Source of the DNA: Metabacillus litoralis
GTDB lineage: Bacteria; Bacillota; Bacilli; Bacillales; Bacillaceae
Length of the DNA: 64,000 nucleotides
Direction: 5' to 3'
NCBI RefSeq assembly: GCF_020524045.1
Contig: NZ_JAIVKL010000003.1
Location: 186,001 to 250,000, forward strand
Under the pieces are notes generated by a model. The model ran no database searches. It worked only from the letters and a program-made list of their open reading frames with translations, and was not told the DNA's origin. The position numbers and the translations under genes were made by a program. Below, piece by piece: positions 49,478 through 59,965 of the stretch (its first letter is position 1; every line of letters starts with the position of its first letter).

Positions 49478-51856
49478 ATGCAGGAAAGTGCAGATTTATT
49501 TGCAGAAAATGAAAAGTATGTGAAAGGATTAGTAAAGGTAGTTATCTTTCACAATGAGCAGAATTTATATTCTGTTTTAAAAGTAAGAATTCATGAAACA
49601 AGTGAGGATATTGAAGATAAAGAAATAACTGTTACTGGGTATTTTCCACTCCTGCATGAAGATGATACATACACCTTTTTTGGCTCCTTTACAAACCACC
49701 CAAAGTTTGGTTTGCAATTTCAAACAGAGCATTTCCGAAAAGAAATACCTCAAACAAAGGAAGGAATCATCCAATATTTATCAAGCGACCTTTTTAAAGG
49801 AATTGGAAAGAAAACCGCAGAAGCAATCGTTGATAAATTGGGTGAAACAGCGATCTCAAAGATTCTTCAAAATCCCTCTATCCTCGATGAAATTCCCAAA
49901 GTAAACAAAGACAAAGCAAAACAGTTAGTTGAAGCACTTGTGTCACATCAAGGTCTAGAACAAATTATGATCTCATTAAATCAAGTAGGCTTTGGGCCTC
50001 AGCTGGCCATGAAAATTTATCAAACATATCAAGATCAAACCTTAGAAATTATTCAAGAAAATCCTTATCAATTAGTACAAGATATTGAAGGGATTGGCTT
50101 CGTACGTGCAGATGAACTTGGACAGCAAATCGGTATCTCAGCGAAGAGCTCTGAGAGAATTAAAGCAGCTTGTCATTATATTATTGAACATTTAAGTTTG
50201 CAAGAAGGTCATGTTTATATAAATGTTGAACAATTAGTCATTAAAACAAAAGAATTGCTGGATCATTCAAAAAAAGATCTCATTCAAGAAGGAGACATTG
50301 CAAATGAGATAATTGCTTTAGGTGAAGAAGGAAAAATGATCGTTGAAGAAGATCGAGCATATATGCCTTCTCTTTACTTTGCTGAACAAGGTTTAGTGAA
50401 AAATATCAAACGAGTTTTGGAGCAAAAGGAGTATGAAGAGCTATTTCCAGAATCTGAATTTTTATTATCACTTGGAAATCTTGAAGAACGATTAAAGGTT
50501 CATTATGCTCCAACTCAAAAAGATGCTATTCAGAAAGCTTTAATGTCACCAATGCTTTTACTAACAGGAGGACCTGGAACAGGTAAAACCACTGTTATTA
50601 AAGGGATCGTTGAATTATATTCAGATTTACATGGCTGTTCATTAGATCCTTCAGATTATAAAAAAGAGGAGCCATTTCCAATCCTTTTAGTTGCACCAAC
50701 TGGTCGTGCTGCTAAAAGAATGAGTGAGGCAACAGGCCTGTCTGCTGTTACGATACATCGTTTATTAAAATGGAATGGTGCAGACGGTTTTGAACATGAT
50801 GAAGATAATCCAATCTCAGGAAAACTACTCATTGTTGATGAAGTATCCATGGTTGATATTTGGATTGCCAATCAATTGTTTAAAGCATTACCAAATAATA
50901 TTCAAGTAGTAATGGTTGGTGATGAAGATCAGCTTCCTTCTGTAGGACCGGGTCAGGTTCTTAGAGATCTGTTAGCTTCTTCAATCATTCCAACTGTTCG
51001 ATTAACTGACATTTATAGACAAGCAGAAGGATCTTCCATTATTGAGTTAGCACATGAAATTAAAAAGGGTCAAATGCCACAAAATATTACAAAACCAACC
51101 TCAGATCGCTCTTTTATTCAGTGCTCACAAGCCCAGATAAAAGAAGTTATTGAAAAAGTGATAAAAAGTGCGATAAATAAAGGGTATTCAGCAAGAGATA
51201 TTCAAATATTAGCTCCAATGTATAAGGGACCAGCTGGGATTGATTCATTAAATAAACTACTTCAAGAACTTTTTAATCCTAAAACACCTGGTAAAAGAGA
51301 AATGAAGTTTGGTGATGTGATTTATCGAAACGGTGATAAAATTCTTCAACTGGTTAACCAGCCAGATCAAAATGTATTTAATGGAGATATTGGAGAAATC
51401 GTATCTATTTTTTATGCGAAAGAAAATACTGAAAAAGAAGATATGATTGTTGTTTCATTTGATGGGAATGAGGTTACCTACATAAAGCAGGACTTTAACC
51501 AATTTACCCATGCGTTTTGTTGTTCGATTCATAAATCACAGGGAAGCGAATTTCCAATCGTGATCTTGCCTATTGTAAAGGGATATTATCGTATGCTACG
51601 TAGGAATTTAATTTATACAGCTATTACGAGGAGCAAACGATCACTCATTTTATGTGGTGAGAGGGACGCATTACAATGGGGAATATCTAATAATGAGAGT
51701 TCTGAAAGACAAACAAGTCTTATGATCAAACTGAATGGTGATGCATATGAAATCATTGATGAGTTACAAAAAGAGTTACCGTTTCCTGTAGAAGATGCAA
51801 ATATTGGCATGGAAAACGTTACACCGTATGACTTTATGGAGGTTAGTGAATCATAA
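49478..51856 (+). CDS. recD2: ATP-dependent DNA helicase RecD2
   Basis: 5'-3' superfamily 1B helicase acting in repair and replication fork progression. The 792-residue RecD2 form has a long N-terminal region with helix-hairpin-helix motifs (KGIGKKTAEAIVDKLG, NQVGFGPQLAMKIYQTY). Then come motif I LLTGGPGTGKTTVIKGIV, motif II LLIVDEVSMVD, motif III VVMVGDEDQLPSVGPGQVL, an SH3-like insertion, CSIHKSQGSEFPIVILPI and motif VI IYTAITRSKRSLILCG. It lacks RecB/RecC partners nearby, consistent with the stand-alone RecD2 class. GAAGGGAG lies upstream of the ATG. Confidence 0.97.
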   Translation: MQESADLFAENEKYVKGLVKVVIFHNEQNLYSVLKVRIHETSEDIEDKEITVTGYFPLLHEDDTYTFFGSFTNHPKFGLQFQTEHFRKEIPQTKEGIIQYLSSDLFKGIGKKTAEAIVDKLGETAISKILQNPSILDEIPKVNKDKAKQLVEALVSHQGLEQIMISLNQVGFGPQLAMKIYQTYQDQTLEIIQENPYQLVQDIEGIGFVRADELGQQIGISAKSSERIKAACHYIIEHLSLQEGHVYINVEQLVIKTKELLDHSKKDLIQEGDIANEIIALGEEGKMIVEEDRAYMPSLYFAEQGLVKNIKRVLEQKEYEELFPESEFLLSLGNLEERLKVHYAPTQKDAIQKALMSPMLLLTGGPGTGKTTVIKGIVELYSDLHGCSLDPSDYKKEEPFPILLVAPTGRAAKRMSEATGLSAVTIHRLLKWNGADGFEHDEDNPISGKLLIVDEVSMVDIWIANQLFKALPNNIQVVMVGDEDQLPSVGPGQVLRDLLASSIIPTVRLTDIYRQAEGSSIIELAHEIKKGQMPQNITKPTSDRSFIQCSQAQIKEVIEKVIKSAINKGYSARDIQILAPMYKGPAGIDSLNKLLQELFNPKTPGKREMKFGDVIYRNGDKILQLVNQPDQNVFNGDIGEIVSIFYAKENTEKEDMIVVSFDGNEVTYIKQDFNQFTHAFCCSIHKSQGSEFPIVILPIVKGYYRMLRRNLIYTAITRSKRSLILCGERDALQWGISNNESSERQTSLMIKLNGDAYEIIDELQKELPFPVEDANIGMENVTPYDFMEVSES

Positions 51857-51882
51857 AAATGTTCGAAAGAGGTGGAGCTACT

Positions 51883-52356
51883 TTGCGAACATATTCAAAG
51901 CTTAAAGGACTTCCAGTATACAGCAACAGCAGTGCTGACCTTCTTGGTCATATAACGAATTTATGCGTATCTACCCAAGGCTTTATCATCGGACTTCTAA
52001 TGGAAGGAAAGGGTCTTTTCAATCGTGATCGTTTTTTACCTATTAAATCAATACATGCAATCGGTGATCATGGAGTAATGGTTGATGAAGCTGAAAACTT
52101 ATTAACAATCCATGATCTAAAGAAAAATTACACGTATAAGACTTATAGTGACCTTCAATACAAATCAGTTATAACAAAAGAAGGAGAAAGACTTGGTTTG
52201 CTGGAGGATGTATATTTTTCTGAAGAAATGGGCACAATTGAGGCATACGAGTTGACGGACGGATTTTTTGCTGACATCGCTGAAGGAAAAAAAGTGGTGA
52301 AATCAAGCGGTGAGCCACTATCGATAAGCAAAGATGCGATCGTCATAGACTTTTAA
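51883..52356 (+). CDS. yrrD: PRC-barrel domain protein (YrrD)
   Basis: A 157-residue protein with two PRC-barrel-like halves: KLKGLPVYSNSSADLLGHIT at the N terminus and SVITKEGERLGLLEDVYFSE near residue 92. The TTG at 51883 lies 6 bases after GAGGTGGAG and gives MRTYSKLKGLPVY, as in B. subtilis YrrD; an earlier in-frame ATG at 51859 sits upstream of the ribosome site. Function unknown. It follows recD2 closely. Confidence 0.87.
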   Translation: MRTYSKLKGLPVYSNSSADLLGHITNLCVSTQGFIIGLLMEGKGLFNRDRFLPIKSIHAIGDHGVMVDEAENLLTIHDLKKNYTYKTYSDLQYKSVITKEGERLGLLEDVYFSEEMGTIEAYELTDGFFADIAEGKKVVKSSGEPLSISKDAIVIDF

Positions 52357-52379
52357 GAATGTAAAAGAGGTGTGCCCGT

Positions 52380-52571
52380 TTGTTTTCATGTCCGAATTGT
52401 AAAAGTAAAGATCTTGGGAAGATAGGCGTTAATCAATATTACTGCTGGAGCTGCTTTATTGAACTGTCTGTTACAAAAGGAACTATTCTAACACATCAAG
52501 TTGAGGAAGATGGCACGTTAAGCTCTCTTGATGATTTGTTTTCAGATGATGAACGATCAATAAGCATGTAA
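52380..52571 (+). CDS. small zinc-ribbon protein
   Basis: A 63-residue protein with two CxxC pairs, CPNCKSKDLG and YYCWSCFIELS, typical of a zinc ribbon, and an acidic tail. It starts at TTG after AAAGAGGTG, 23 bases past yrrD. B. subtilis has a small gene of this kind at the equivalent place (I believe yrzR, not confirmed). Function unknown. Confidence 0.82.
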   Translation: MFSCPNCKSKDLGKIGVNQYYCWSCFIELSVTKGTILTHQVEEDGTLSSLDDLFSDDERSISM

Positions 52572-52585
52572 AGGGGAGATTGATT

Positions 52586-52717
52586 TTGAAACGTACTGTA
52601 ACCTCATTAATGTCTTTAGGAATAGGTGCTGCAGCATATCATTTAGCTCGCAACTCTAACATGACGAATAATCGTTCAATGAAAAAAATGAAAAAACGCA
52701 TGATGAAAATGTTTTAA
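52586..52717 (+). CDS. yrzQ: DUF3918-type small protein (YrzQ-like)
   Basis: A 43-residue protein, MKRTVTSLMSLGIGAAAYHL at the N terminus, then an Asn/Met/Lys-rich basic tail. One possible membrane-associating helix at residues 5-21. The TTG start follows AAAGGGGAGA, 14 bases after the zinc-ribbon gene, so the two are probably co-transcribed. Position and pattern match the small DUF3918 genes of Bacillus. Function unknown. Confidence 0.75.
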   Translation: MKRTVTSLMSLGIGAAAYHLARNSNMTNNRSMKKMKKRMMKMF

Positions 52718-52754
52718 TATTTAGAGGCTGAAGTTTTAGAGTTAAGTTAATGAT

Positions 52755-52810
52755 AAACCCGAATTATTAGGTGATAAATTATTATCATTTGCCTATTAGT
52801 TCGGGTTTTT
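52755..52810 (+). terminator. terminator after the YrzQ-like gene
   Basis: AAACCCGAA...TTCGGGTTT outer stem with inner ATTAGG/CCTATT pairing and a T run. Confidence 0.8.
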
Positions 52811-52859
52811 ATTTGCCGTCTTCAATAGTTTTTTGATTTTGCATACTATTAATAAGAAC

Positions 52860-53010
52860 CAGTAGAATGGAGCGGAAGACAATCGACTCCTACGGGCTGT
52901 AGAGGAAAGGCTGAGACCCCGCAGGCGCTTGCGTCGAGGAGGCTCAGCTTCCTCCCCGTGGAACGCGAGTGTCTGCAGCGCAATGGAACGAACTTGTTTC
53001 TTTCAGCTAA
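52860..53010. repeat. GC-rich palindromic intergenic repeat, ~150 bp
   Basis: Contains GGAGCGGAAGACAATCGACT, GAGACCCCGCAGGCGCTTGC and GAGGAGGCTCAGCTTCCTCC. The ends (AATGGAGCGGAAGACA and AGTGTCTGCAGCGCAATG) are imperfect inverted copies. It resembles a repeat I recognise from many Bacillus genomes. GC content is far above the neighbouring sequence. The rest of 53011-53196 holds a short remnant of the TCTAGC hairpin repeats (53090-53136) and no gene. Confidence 0.85.
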
Positions 53011-53196
53011 ACTGCATTTAGATTTATTCGTCTTTTGTTATGTCCTCTTTAATTATGTCCTAGCCTCTTTAAAAAGTTTTTTTAGTTTTAATATCTAACT
53101 CTAGCGCTTACTTAGTTTGAGACTGCGCTTTTCTTATACATCATGTATAAAAAATCCCTTTCCTTTAAAGAATAGTAGGAAAGAGGAGGGAGTTTT

Positions 53197-54258
53197 TTGA
53201 GAGAACGTCAAATAAAATGGTTATTACGAATTACTATTTTATTATTAGGATTACTAACCATTTATATCTTTTTCAAACTATATGATATTTGGGCTCCTTT
53301 TTTTCTTATGTTTAAAGCCATTTTTATTCCTTTTTTAATTGGCGCATTTATTACATATCTCCTTCATCCAACGATTGAAAAATTACATCGTACAGGAGTA
53401 CCAAGACCAATCTCAATACTTATTATTTACTTTCTCTTTTTTGGCTTAATCGGATATGGTTTTTATAAAGGAATTCCTGTATTAGTCAACCAATTACGTG
53501 ATTTATCTGAGAATTTCCCGAAGCTTTCTGTCGCATATTCTGAGTGGGTGGATTCAATTCATGATCAAACGAATCGTTGGCCAAATGGCGTTCATGAAAG
53601 AATTGATCAGCTTTTTGCTAAAACAGAAGCTTGGTTAGCATTAACTGTCGAGAATGTAATTAGTAGCTTAAAAGGAATTTTTGATTATATGCTATTAATC
53701 GCAATCATTCCATTTTTAGTTTTTTATATGCTTAAGGATTATGACCTAATTAAGAAAGCAGGTTGGTATTTAACACCTAGAAAATGGCGAAGTGAAGCCA
53801 TTCAATTTTTAAAAGATGTTGATCGTTCATTGGGAAATTATATTAGAGGACAATTGTTTGTTTGTTTTATGATTGGTTTAATTGCGTTTATTTCTTTTTG
53901 GTTCTTTAATGTAAGATATCCCTTGATATTAGGTTTATTAATTGGTGTAACGAATATTATACCTTATTTTGGACCAATTATTGGCGCTGTTCCAGCTCTC
54001 ATTATTGCAGCTACAATGTCGACGAAAACAATTATTATTGTAATTGTTATCATTTTATCTCTTCAATTTATAGAGGGAAATATTTTAGGTCCATTAGTTG
54101 TAGGTAAAAGCTTGCATATGCATCCAATTATTATTATGTTGGCATTATTGGCTGGTGGAGAAATAGGTGGAATCGTTGGATTAATGTTAGCAGTCCCAAT
54201 CGTAGTGATTTTACGAGTGATGATTCTTCATCTTGTATTACTTAAGAGACAACATTGA
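53197..54258 (+). CDS. yrrI: AI-2E (PerM) family membrane protein (YrrI)
   Basis: A 353-residue polytopic protein of the AI-2 exporter/PerM family. It has about eight membrane helices, with a soluble amphipathic part at residues 95-155. Signatures are PFLIGAFITYLLHPTIEKLH and the C-terminal GVTNIIPYFGPIIGAVPALI and EGNILGPLVVGKSLHMHPII. Members include AI-2 exporters and Na+/H+ antiporters, so the substrate is open. The TTG start follows AGGAGGGAG. Its TGA stop overlaps the alaS promoter -35 box. Confidence 0.9.
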   Translation: MRERQIKWLLRITILLLGLLTIYIFFKLYDIWAPFFLMFKAIFIPFLIGAFITYLLHPTIEKLHRTGVPRPISILIIYFLFFGLIGYGFYKGIPVLVNQLRDLSENFPKLSVAYSEWVDSIHDQTNRWPNGVHERIDQLFAKTEAWLALTVENVISSLKGIFDYMLLIAIIPFLVFYMLKDYDLIKKAGWYLTPRKWRSEAIQFLKDVDRSLGNYIRGQLFVCFMIGLIAFISFWFFNVRYPLILGLLIGVTNIIPYFGPIIGAVPALIIAATMSTKTIIIVIVIILSLQFIEGNILGPLVVGKSLHMHPIIIMLALLAGGEIGGIVGLMLAVPIVVILRVMILHLVLLKRQH

Positions 54259-54283
54259 CATTTAACGCGCGCTTGTCTATAAT
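54255..54283 (+). promoter_or_regulatory. consensus sigma-A promoter of alaS
   Basis: Perfect TTGACA, 17-base spacer and perfect TATAAT. The -35 box includes the yrrI TGA stop (54256-54258). Confidence 0.9.
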
Positions 54284-54309
54284 CACGATAGAATATTGAA
54301 TATCGTTAA

Positions 54310-54597
54310 ATCAATGATGGAAAAAAGATGTTGTTACCGCCTTTAGAGAGGAATTTCCTTGGCTGTAAGAAATTCTAGGTAGGCACAACTGAAAGCTAGT
54401 CCTAAGTGCAGAAAAACCTGTCGTCTTAACCACGTTACGGTTAGTAGAGGTGATGAACAAATAGATGTATGACTTTTTTGCTCAAAGTGGCGAATAAAGC
54501 AAAATACATGTAAATGTTCATAATCAGGGTGGTACCGCGAGCAAACTCTCGTCCCTGTGCAAAGAAGGATTTCTTTACACAGGGACGAGAGTTTTTT
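54310..54597 (+). promoter_or_regulatory. T-box leader of alaS
   Basis: Stem I with the specifier loop closed by GTTGT/ACAAC and 3' side GAAAGCTAG, so specifier GCT (Ala) at 54395-54397. The T-box AGGGTGGTACCGCG is at 54526-54539. The terminator CTCTCGTCCCTGTG/CACAGGGACGAGAG plus T run is at 54544-54597. Uncharged tRNA-Ala should stabilise the antiterminator. Confidence 0.95.
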
Positions 54598-54635
54598 GTG
54601 TGATTTAATGTTTAAAATGAATGAGGAGGATACAT

Positions 54636-57275
54636 ATGAGAAATCTACAATCAGCTGAAGTGCGTCAAATGTTTTTAGACTTTTTTAAAGAAAAGGGACA
54701 TGGTGTTGAGCCAAGTGCTTCTTTGGTGCCACATGAAGATCCTACATTACTTTGGATTAATAGTGGTGTTGCCACATTAAAAAAATATTTTGATGGCCGA
54801 GTGATTCCTGCCAATCCTAGAATTTGTAATGCACAAAAATCAATTAGAACCAACGATATTGAGAATGTTGGTAAAACTGCTAGACATCATACATTCTTTG
54901 AAATGCTAGGTAATTTTTCAATTGGAGATTATTTTAAGGTTGAGGCTATTGAATGGGCTTGGGAATTCCTAACAAGTGAAAAATGGATTGGGTTTGATGC
55001 TGAAAAGCTCTCAGTGACAATACATCCTGAAGACAACGAAGCATTTGATATTTGGAAAGATAAAATTGGTGTACCAGAGGAACGTATCATTCGATTAGAG
55101 GGTAACTTCTGGGACATTGGTGAAGGACCAAGTGGACCAAATACAGAGATCTTTTATGATCGTGGTGAAGAATATGGCAATGATCCGAAAGATCCTGAAT
55201 TATATCCTGGTGGAGAAAATGAACGATATTTGGAAGTGTGGAATTTAGTATTTTCTCAATTTAACCATAATCCAGATGGTACATACACACCACTTCCTAA
55301 GAAAAATATTGATACAGGTATGGGACTTGAACGTATGGTCTCTGTTATTCAAGATGTGCCAACGAATTTTGATACAGATCTATTTATTCCGATTATTCGT
55401 GCAACAGAAGAAATATCTGGTGAAAAATATCGTACAGATAAAAATAAAGATGTCGCATTTAAAGTAATTGCTGACCATGTACGTACGGTAAGCTTTGCTA
55501 TAAGTGATGGAGCTCTACCTTCTAATGAGGGCCGTGGATATGTTCTGCGACGTTTATTAAGAAGAGCAGTCCGCTATGCGAAACAAATTAATATTAATCG
55601 TCCTTTTATGTATGAATTAGTCCCTGTTGTAGCAGAAATAATGGTCGATTTCTACCCTGAAGTGAAAGATAAAACAGAGTTCATTCAAAAAGTGATTAAA
55701 AATGAAGAAGAACGTTTTCATGAAACACTAAATGATGGTCTGGCAATACTTAGTGAAGTAATCAAAAGCCAGAAAAAGCAGGGTAAAGATATCATTCCTG
55801 GAGAAGATGTATTCCGTTTGTATGACACTTATGGATTTCCGGTTGAATTAACAGAGGAATATGCAGAAGAAGAAGGAATGAAGGTTGATCAAGCTGGATT
55901 TGAAACAGAAATGGGACTCCAACGTGATCGAGCTCGTGCTGCAATACAAAAAGTTGATTCTATGCAAGTTCAAAGTGGAGTACTTGGTGAAGTTAAGGAA
56001 AAAAGTGAGTTCGTTGGTTATAGCCAATTAGAGATTGAGCAAGCAAAAGTTATGGTAATAATTAAAGATGGTGAACTTGTTCAGGAAGTTTCTGAGGGGG
56101 AAGAAGTTCAAGTTATCCTTGATTCAACACCTTTTTATGCTGAAAGCGGCGGACAAATTGCAGATGAAGGTATTCTAACCAATGGCAAAACACATGTTTT
56201 AGTGAAAAATGTTCAAAAAGCGCCAAATGGGCAAAATCTTCACCTTGTAGTAGTTGAAAGTGGTACTTTACAAACTGGTGATACATTTAAAGCATCTGTT
56301 ACTGAAGCAAATCGTCGTGCTATTGTTAAAAATCATACTGCTACACATTTATTGCATCAAGCATTAAAAGATGTCCTTGGAGAGCATGTAAATCAAGCAG
56401 GTTCATTAGTTACTGCTGATCGTCTGCGCTTTGATTTCTCTCACTTTGGACAAGTAACTCAAGAAGAATTATCTCAGATCGAACATAATGTGAATGAGCA
56501 AATTTGGAAGAGTATTTCTGTTCAAATTGAGCTAAAATCACTTGCAGAAGCGAAAGAAATGGGAGCAATGGCGTTATTCGGTGAAAAATATGGTGAGGTT
56601 GTTAGAGTTGTTCAAGTTGGTGACTACAGCTTAGAGCTTTGTGGTGGATGTCATGTTGATAATACAGCAACAATTGGTTTATTTAAAATCGTAACTGAAT
56701 CTGGAATCGGTGCAGGTACGAGACGAATTGAAGCTGTGACAGGTAAAGGTGCTTATCAAGCTATAAATGAACAATTAGAGAAACTAACAGAAGCTTCAGA
56801 GCTTTTAAAGTCAAACCCTAAAGATATTACAACTAGAATTAATGGATTACTTCAAGACTTCAGATCACTACAACGAGAAAATGAATCATTAAATTCTAAA
56901 CTTGGAAATTTGGAAGCAAGTAATATTGTTGATCAAGCTAAATCGATCAATGGAGTAACTGTTCTTGCGACGAAAGTAAATGCAAAAGATATGAATAGTC
57001 TACGTGGAATGATGGATGACTTGAAAAATAAGCTGCAATCAGCTATTGTTGTTCTCGGAGCTGCTGAGGATGGTAAGGTAAATTTAGTTGCAGGTGTAAC
57101 AAAGGATTTAGTTGATAAAGGCTACCATGCAGGAAAACTTATTAAAGAAGTTGCTGAAAGATGTGATGGAAAAGGTGGCGGTCGCCCAGAAATGGCTCAA
57201 GCCGGTGCTAAAAATCCTGAAAAACTGGACGGAGCACTTAAATATGCTGAAGAATGGATTGAATCCGTTTTATAA
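54636..57275 (+). CDS. alaS: alanyl-tRNA synthetase
   Basis: An 879-residue class II synthetase. The aminoacylation core is residues 1-460 ([38 protein letters not shown]). The editing domain carries the zinc-type [11 protein letters not shown] and CGGCHVDNT motifs. The C-Ala domain ends with [19 protein letters not shown]. The ATG at 54636 ([17 protein letters not shown]) follows GAGGAGG; a nearby upstream ATG is excluded by spacing. It is T-box controlled. Confidence 0.98.
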   Translation: MRNLQSAEVRQMFLDFFKEKGHGVEPSASLVPHEDPTLLWINSGVATLKKYFDGRVIPANPRICNAQKSIRTNDIENVGKTARHHTFFEMLGNFSIGDYFKVEAIEWAWEFLTSEKWIGFDAEKLSVTIHPEDNEAFDIWKDKIGVPEERIIRLEGNFWDIGEGPSGPNTEIFYDRGEEYGNDPKDPELYPGGENERYLEVWNLVFSQFNHNPDGTYTPLPKKNIDTGMGLERMVSVIQDVPTNFDTDLFIPIIRATEEISGEKYRTDKNKDVAFKVIADHVRTVSFAISDGALPSNEGRGYVLRRLLRRAVRYAKQININRPFMYELVPVVAEIMVDFYPEVKDKTEFIQKVIKNEEERFHETLNDGLAILSEVIKSQKKQGKDIIPGEDVFRLYDTYGFPVELTEEYAEEEGMKVDQAGFETEMGLQRDRARAAIQKVDSMQVQSGVLGEVKEKSEFVGYSQLEIEQAKVMVIIKDGELVQEVSEGEEVQVILDSTPFYAESGGQIADEGILTNGKTHVLVKNVQKAPNGQNLHLVVVESGTLQTGDTFKASVTEANRRAIVKNHTATHLLHQALKDVLGEHVNQAGSLVTADRLRFDFSHFGQVTQEELSQIEHNVNEQIWKSISVQIELKSLAEAKEMGAMALFGEKYGEVVRVVQVGDYSLELCGGCHVDNTATIGLFKIVTESGIGAGTRRIEAVTGKGAYQAINEQLEKLTEASELLKSNPKDITTRINGLLQDFRSLQRENESLNSKLGNLEASNIVDQAKSINGVTVLATKVNAKDMNSLRGMMDDLKNKLQSAIVVLGAAEDGKVNLVAGVTKDLVDKGYHAGKLIKEVAERCDGKGGGRPEMAQAGAKNPEKLDGALKYAEEWIESVL

Positions 57276-57353
57276 TTAGTAAAAGTAGTGTAAAATAAAG
57301 GTAAGATTGGACAAGCAGATTTCTTCTTAAGAATCTGGGAAAGAGGTGCGAAG

Positions 57354-57614
57354 GTGAGTTCATTTGATAAAACGATGAAATTTAATTTCTCTGACGACTC
57401 TGTCGAAACGAATGTAAACGAAGTCCTTTATACTGTATACGATGCATTACAAGAAAAAGGCTATAATCCAATAAATCAAATTGTGGGCTATTTGCTTTCT
57501 GGTGATCCAGCCTATATTCCTCGTCATCGTGATGCAAGAAATCTAATTCGCAAGCTTGAGCGAGATGAATTAATTGAGGAGCTAGTTAAATCTTACTTAC
57601 AAAAACGGATTTGA
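57354..57614 (+). CDS. yrzL: IreB-family regulatory phosphoprotein (YrzL)
   Basis: An 86-residue UPF0297 protein. Homologues (IreB in Enterococcus) are substrates of the PASTA kinase and affect cephalosporin resistance and UDP-GlcNAc synthesis. N-terminal [20 protein letters not shown] carries the candidate phosphorylation threonine; [20 protein letters not shown] is the family hallmark. The GTG start follows AAAGAGGTG. It forms the yrzL-ruvX-yrzB trio common in Firmicutes. Confidence 0.93.
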   Translation: MSSFDKTMKFNFSDDSVETNVNEVLYTVYDALQEKGYNPINQIVGYLLSGDPAYIPRHRDARNLIRKLERDELIEELVKSYLQKRI

Positions 57615-57750
57615 TCTTTAGTATCTAAAGTATCTGTTCTGTAAAAAAAGAAATGTAATTTTGTATAGTGATGGGCTAAATTATTTTGAACAACCATGTT
57701 CTGAAAGTATTTAGCTCCAATCCTTATACAATAAAATCGAGAGGCATATT

Positions 57751-58167
57751 ATGCGAATACTTGGATTAGATTTAGGAACTAAAACATTGGGAGTAGCCGT
57801 TAGTGATGAATTGCGCTGGACAGCACAAGGAATTGAAACGATTAAAATCAATGAAGAAGGTCGAGACTATCAGCTGGGAAGACTTTCTGAACTAATTAAA
57901 CAGTATGAAGTTGAGAAAATTGTCCTTGGAATGCCTAAAAACATGAATGGAACAATTGGACCAAGAGCGGAAGCAAGTCAATCTTTTGCTGATATACTAA
58001 CAAAGAAGTTTAATCTTCCTGTTATCCTTTGGGATGAGCGATTAACAACAATGGCTGCTGAAAAAATGCTAATCTCTGCAGATGTTAGTCGAAAGAAAAG
58101 AAAAAAAGTAATCGACAAAATGGCTGCAGTGATGATCTTACAGGGTTATTTAGATAGCTTAAATTAG
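57751..58167 (+). CDS. ruvX: RuvX/YqgF-family putative pre-16S rRNA nuclease
   Basis: A 138-residue RNase H-fold protein (B. subtilis YrrK). N-terminal [20 protein letters not shown] carries the first metal-binding Asp, [16 protein letters not shown] follows, and [15 protein letters not shown] has the later acidic residue. Members process the 16S rRNA 5' end and were also linked to Holliday junctions. It stands between yrzL and yrzB. Confidence 0.93.
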   Translation: MRILGLDLGTKTLGVAVSDELRWTAQGIETIKINEEGRDYQLGRLSELIKQYEVEKIVLGMPKNMNGTIGPRAEASQSFADILTKKFNLPVILWDERLTTMAAEKMLISADVSRKKRKKVIDKMAAVMILQGYLDSLN

Positions 58168-58195
58168 ACAAAAATTATTATGAGGTGAAGAATTC

Positions 58196-58486
58196 ATGGA
58201 TCACGGAGAAAAACAAATTACAGTTATAGATGAAAATGGAAATGAACAATTATGTGAGGTTCTTTTTACATTTGAATCAGAAGAATTTAAAAAATCTTAT
58301 GTGTTATACTACCCACTAGGTGCAGAAGAGGACGATAGTGAGGAAATTGAAATTCATGCTTCAAGCTTTAATCCACATGCAGATGGTGAAGATGGAGAAC
58401 TAGAGCCCATCGAAACAGAAGAAGAGTGGGACTTAATTGAGGAAATGTTAAATACATTTCTTGATGAAGAAGAAGAGCAAGAATAA
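58196..58486 (+). CDS. yrzB: DUF1292 protein (YrzB)
   Basis: A 96-residue very acidic protein ([56 protein letters not shown]). UPF0473/DUF1292 member that regularly follows ruvX. Function unknown. GAGGTGAAG precedes the ATG; it ends before a strong symmetric terminator. Confidence 0.92.
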   Translation: MDHGEKQITVIDENGNEQLCEVLFTFESEEFKKSYVLYYPLGAEEDDSEEIEIHASSFNPHADGEDGELEPIETEEEWDLIEEMLNTFLDEEEEQE

Positions 58487-58490
58487 GAAT

Positions 58491-58530
58491 AAAAAGTGCA
58501 ATAAGAGATATCTCTTATTGCACTTTTTTT
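58491..58530 (+). terminator. terminator of the yrzL-ruvX-yrzB group
   Basis: A perfect stem of about 19 bp with AAAAAGTGCAATAAGAGA as the left arm, almost no loop, and a T run. Confidence 0.92.
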
Positions 58531-58637
58531 ATGTTTATCTTGTTAAACTATTAAACATATTGCGTGCATTGTTTAAAAATATTGCCGAATATTCATGAAC
58601 ATTGTAATATAATAGTTGGGATGAGAGGAGGATATAC

Positions 58638-59762
58638 ATGTCTGAAGATCCAAAAAAAGATTCATTCCGTAAAAAACTGTTAGAAAAACATAATGAAGCA
58701 AAGGTTGTACGGAGAATTGTTCTTTCGGTATTTATTATTCTTTTAATTGTATTTTCTGGATTAATCGGAGGCGGCTATCTATATATTAAATCTGCTCTAG
58801 AGCCAGTTGATTCAACAGATCAAAAGGCTATAGATGTAACCATACCGATTGGTTCGTCAGTTTCTTCTATTTCTAAAATTTTAGAGGAAAATGATATTAT
58901 AAAAGATGATCGTGTATTTAAATATTATATTAAATTCAAAAATGAATCTGGTTTCCAAGCAGGAGATTATCAGCTTAAAAAGTCAATGACATTCCAAGAT
59001 ATTATTGCTAGTTTAAAAAAGGGTAAGGTCATGGATGATGTTGTTTTTCAAGTAACAATCCCTGAAGGAAGACAATTAAAAGAAATCGCATCAATTATTT
59101 CAAACAAAACGCAATATTCAGAAGACGACATTTTCGATAAAATAAATGATAGAAAATTTATTGATTCTATGAGAGCTAAATACCCTGATTTACTAACAGA
59201 CGATATATTTAAAGAAAATGTAAAATATCCACTCGAAGGTTACTTATTTCCTGCAACATATCCATATTATCAGGAAGAACCTACGATTGAAGAGATACTG
59301 GAACCGATGATTAATAAAATGAGTGAGGTTGTTGCGAAATATATTCCGCAGCTTCAAGAAAAAAATATGAATGTTCATTATTTTGTGACGATGGCTTCAT
59401 TAATTGAGGAAGAAGCAACAGAAAAATCTGATCGAGAAAAAATCTCTAGTGTCTTCTACAATCGTATTGATAAAGATATGATGCTACAAACAGATCCTAC
59501 TGTTTTATATGCACTGGGAGAACATAAGGACAGAGTACTATATAAAGATTTAGAAGTAGATTCACCATATAACACATATCAAAATACCGGGCTACCTCCT
59601 GGACCAATTGCAAATGCTGGTGAAATGTCTTTTGTAGCTGCTCTTACGCCTGAACAGACAGATTTCTTATATTTCTTAGCTACAAAAGAAGGGGAAGTAA
59701 TTTTCACAAAAACCCTAGATGAACACAACAAAGCAAAAAATGAACATATTACTAATAACTAA
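58638..59762 (+). CDS. mltG: endolytic murein transglycosylase MltG
   Basis: Cleaves nascent glycan strands and sets their length. The 374-residue protein has one N-terminal membrane helix (IVLSVFIILLIVFSGLIGGG) and a LysM-like/YceG domain (VTIPEGRQLKEIASIISNKT). The catalytic domain has the active-site Glu in MASLIEEEATEKSDREKISS, followed by VFYNRI, QTDPTVLYALGE and SPYNTYQNTGLPPGPIANAG. GAGAGGAGG precedes the ATG. B. subtilis YrrL. Confidence 0.96.
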   Translation: MSEDPKKDSFRKKLLEKHNEAKVVRRIVLSVFIILLIVFSGLIGGGYLYIKSALEPVDSTDQKAIDVTIPIGSSVSSISKILEENDIIKDDRVFKYYIKFKNESGFQAGDYQLKKSMTFQDIIASLKKGKVMDDVVFQVTIPEGRQLKEIASIISNKTQYSEDDIFDKINDRKFIDSMRAKYPDLLTDDIFKENVKYPLEGYLFPATYPYYQEEPTIEEILEPMINKMSEVVAKYIPQLQEKNMNVHYFVTMASLIEEEATEKSDREKISSVFYNRIDKDMMLQTDPTVLYALGEHKDRVLYKDLEVDSPYNTYQNTGLPPGPIANAGEMSFVAALTPEQTDFLYFLATKEGEVIFTKTLDEHNKAKNEHITNN

Positions 59763-59773
59763 CCATATTTCAA

Positions 59774-59811
59774 CAAAGGGAAAGTGAATTATTATTCGCA
59801 TTCCCTTTCTT
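59774..59811 (+). terminator. candidate terminator after mltG
   Basis: AAAGGGAA...TTCCCTTT with partial inner pairing GAAT/ATTC, then TCTTG. The T run is short, so confidence is moderate. Confidence 0.5.
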
Positions 59812-59965
59812 GTTGTGGTAAAATATATCGAGTTGTTATTCGGATTAGTTTATTTGATATATTCACACAAAAGAGTTCTCAGGATATGGGGCTCTTCTTT
59901 TTAGGTAGATATAGATTATTCAACAAAGTTTACCAGTAAGTAGTTGTTTAGGCAGGAGGGCAATC

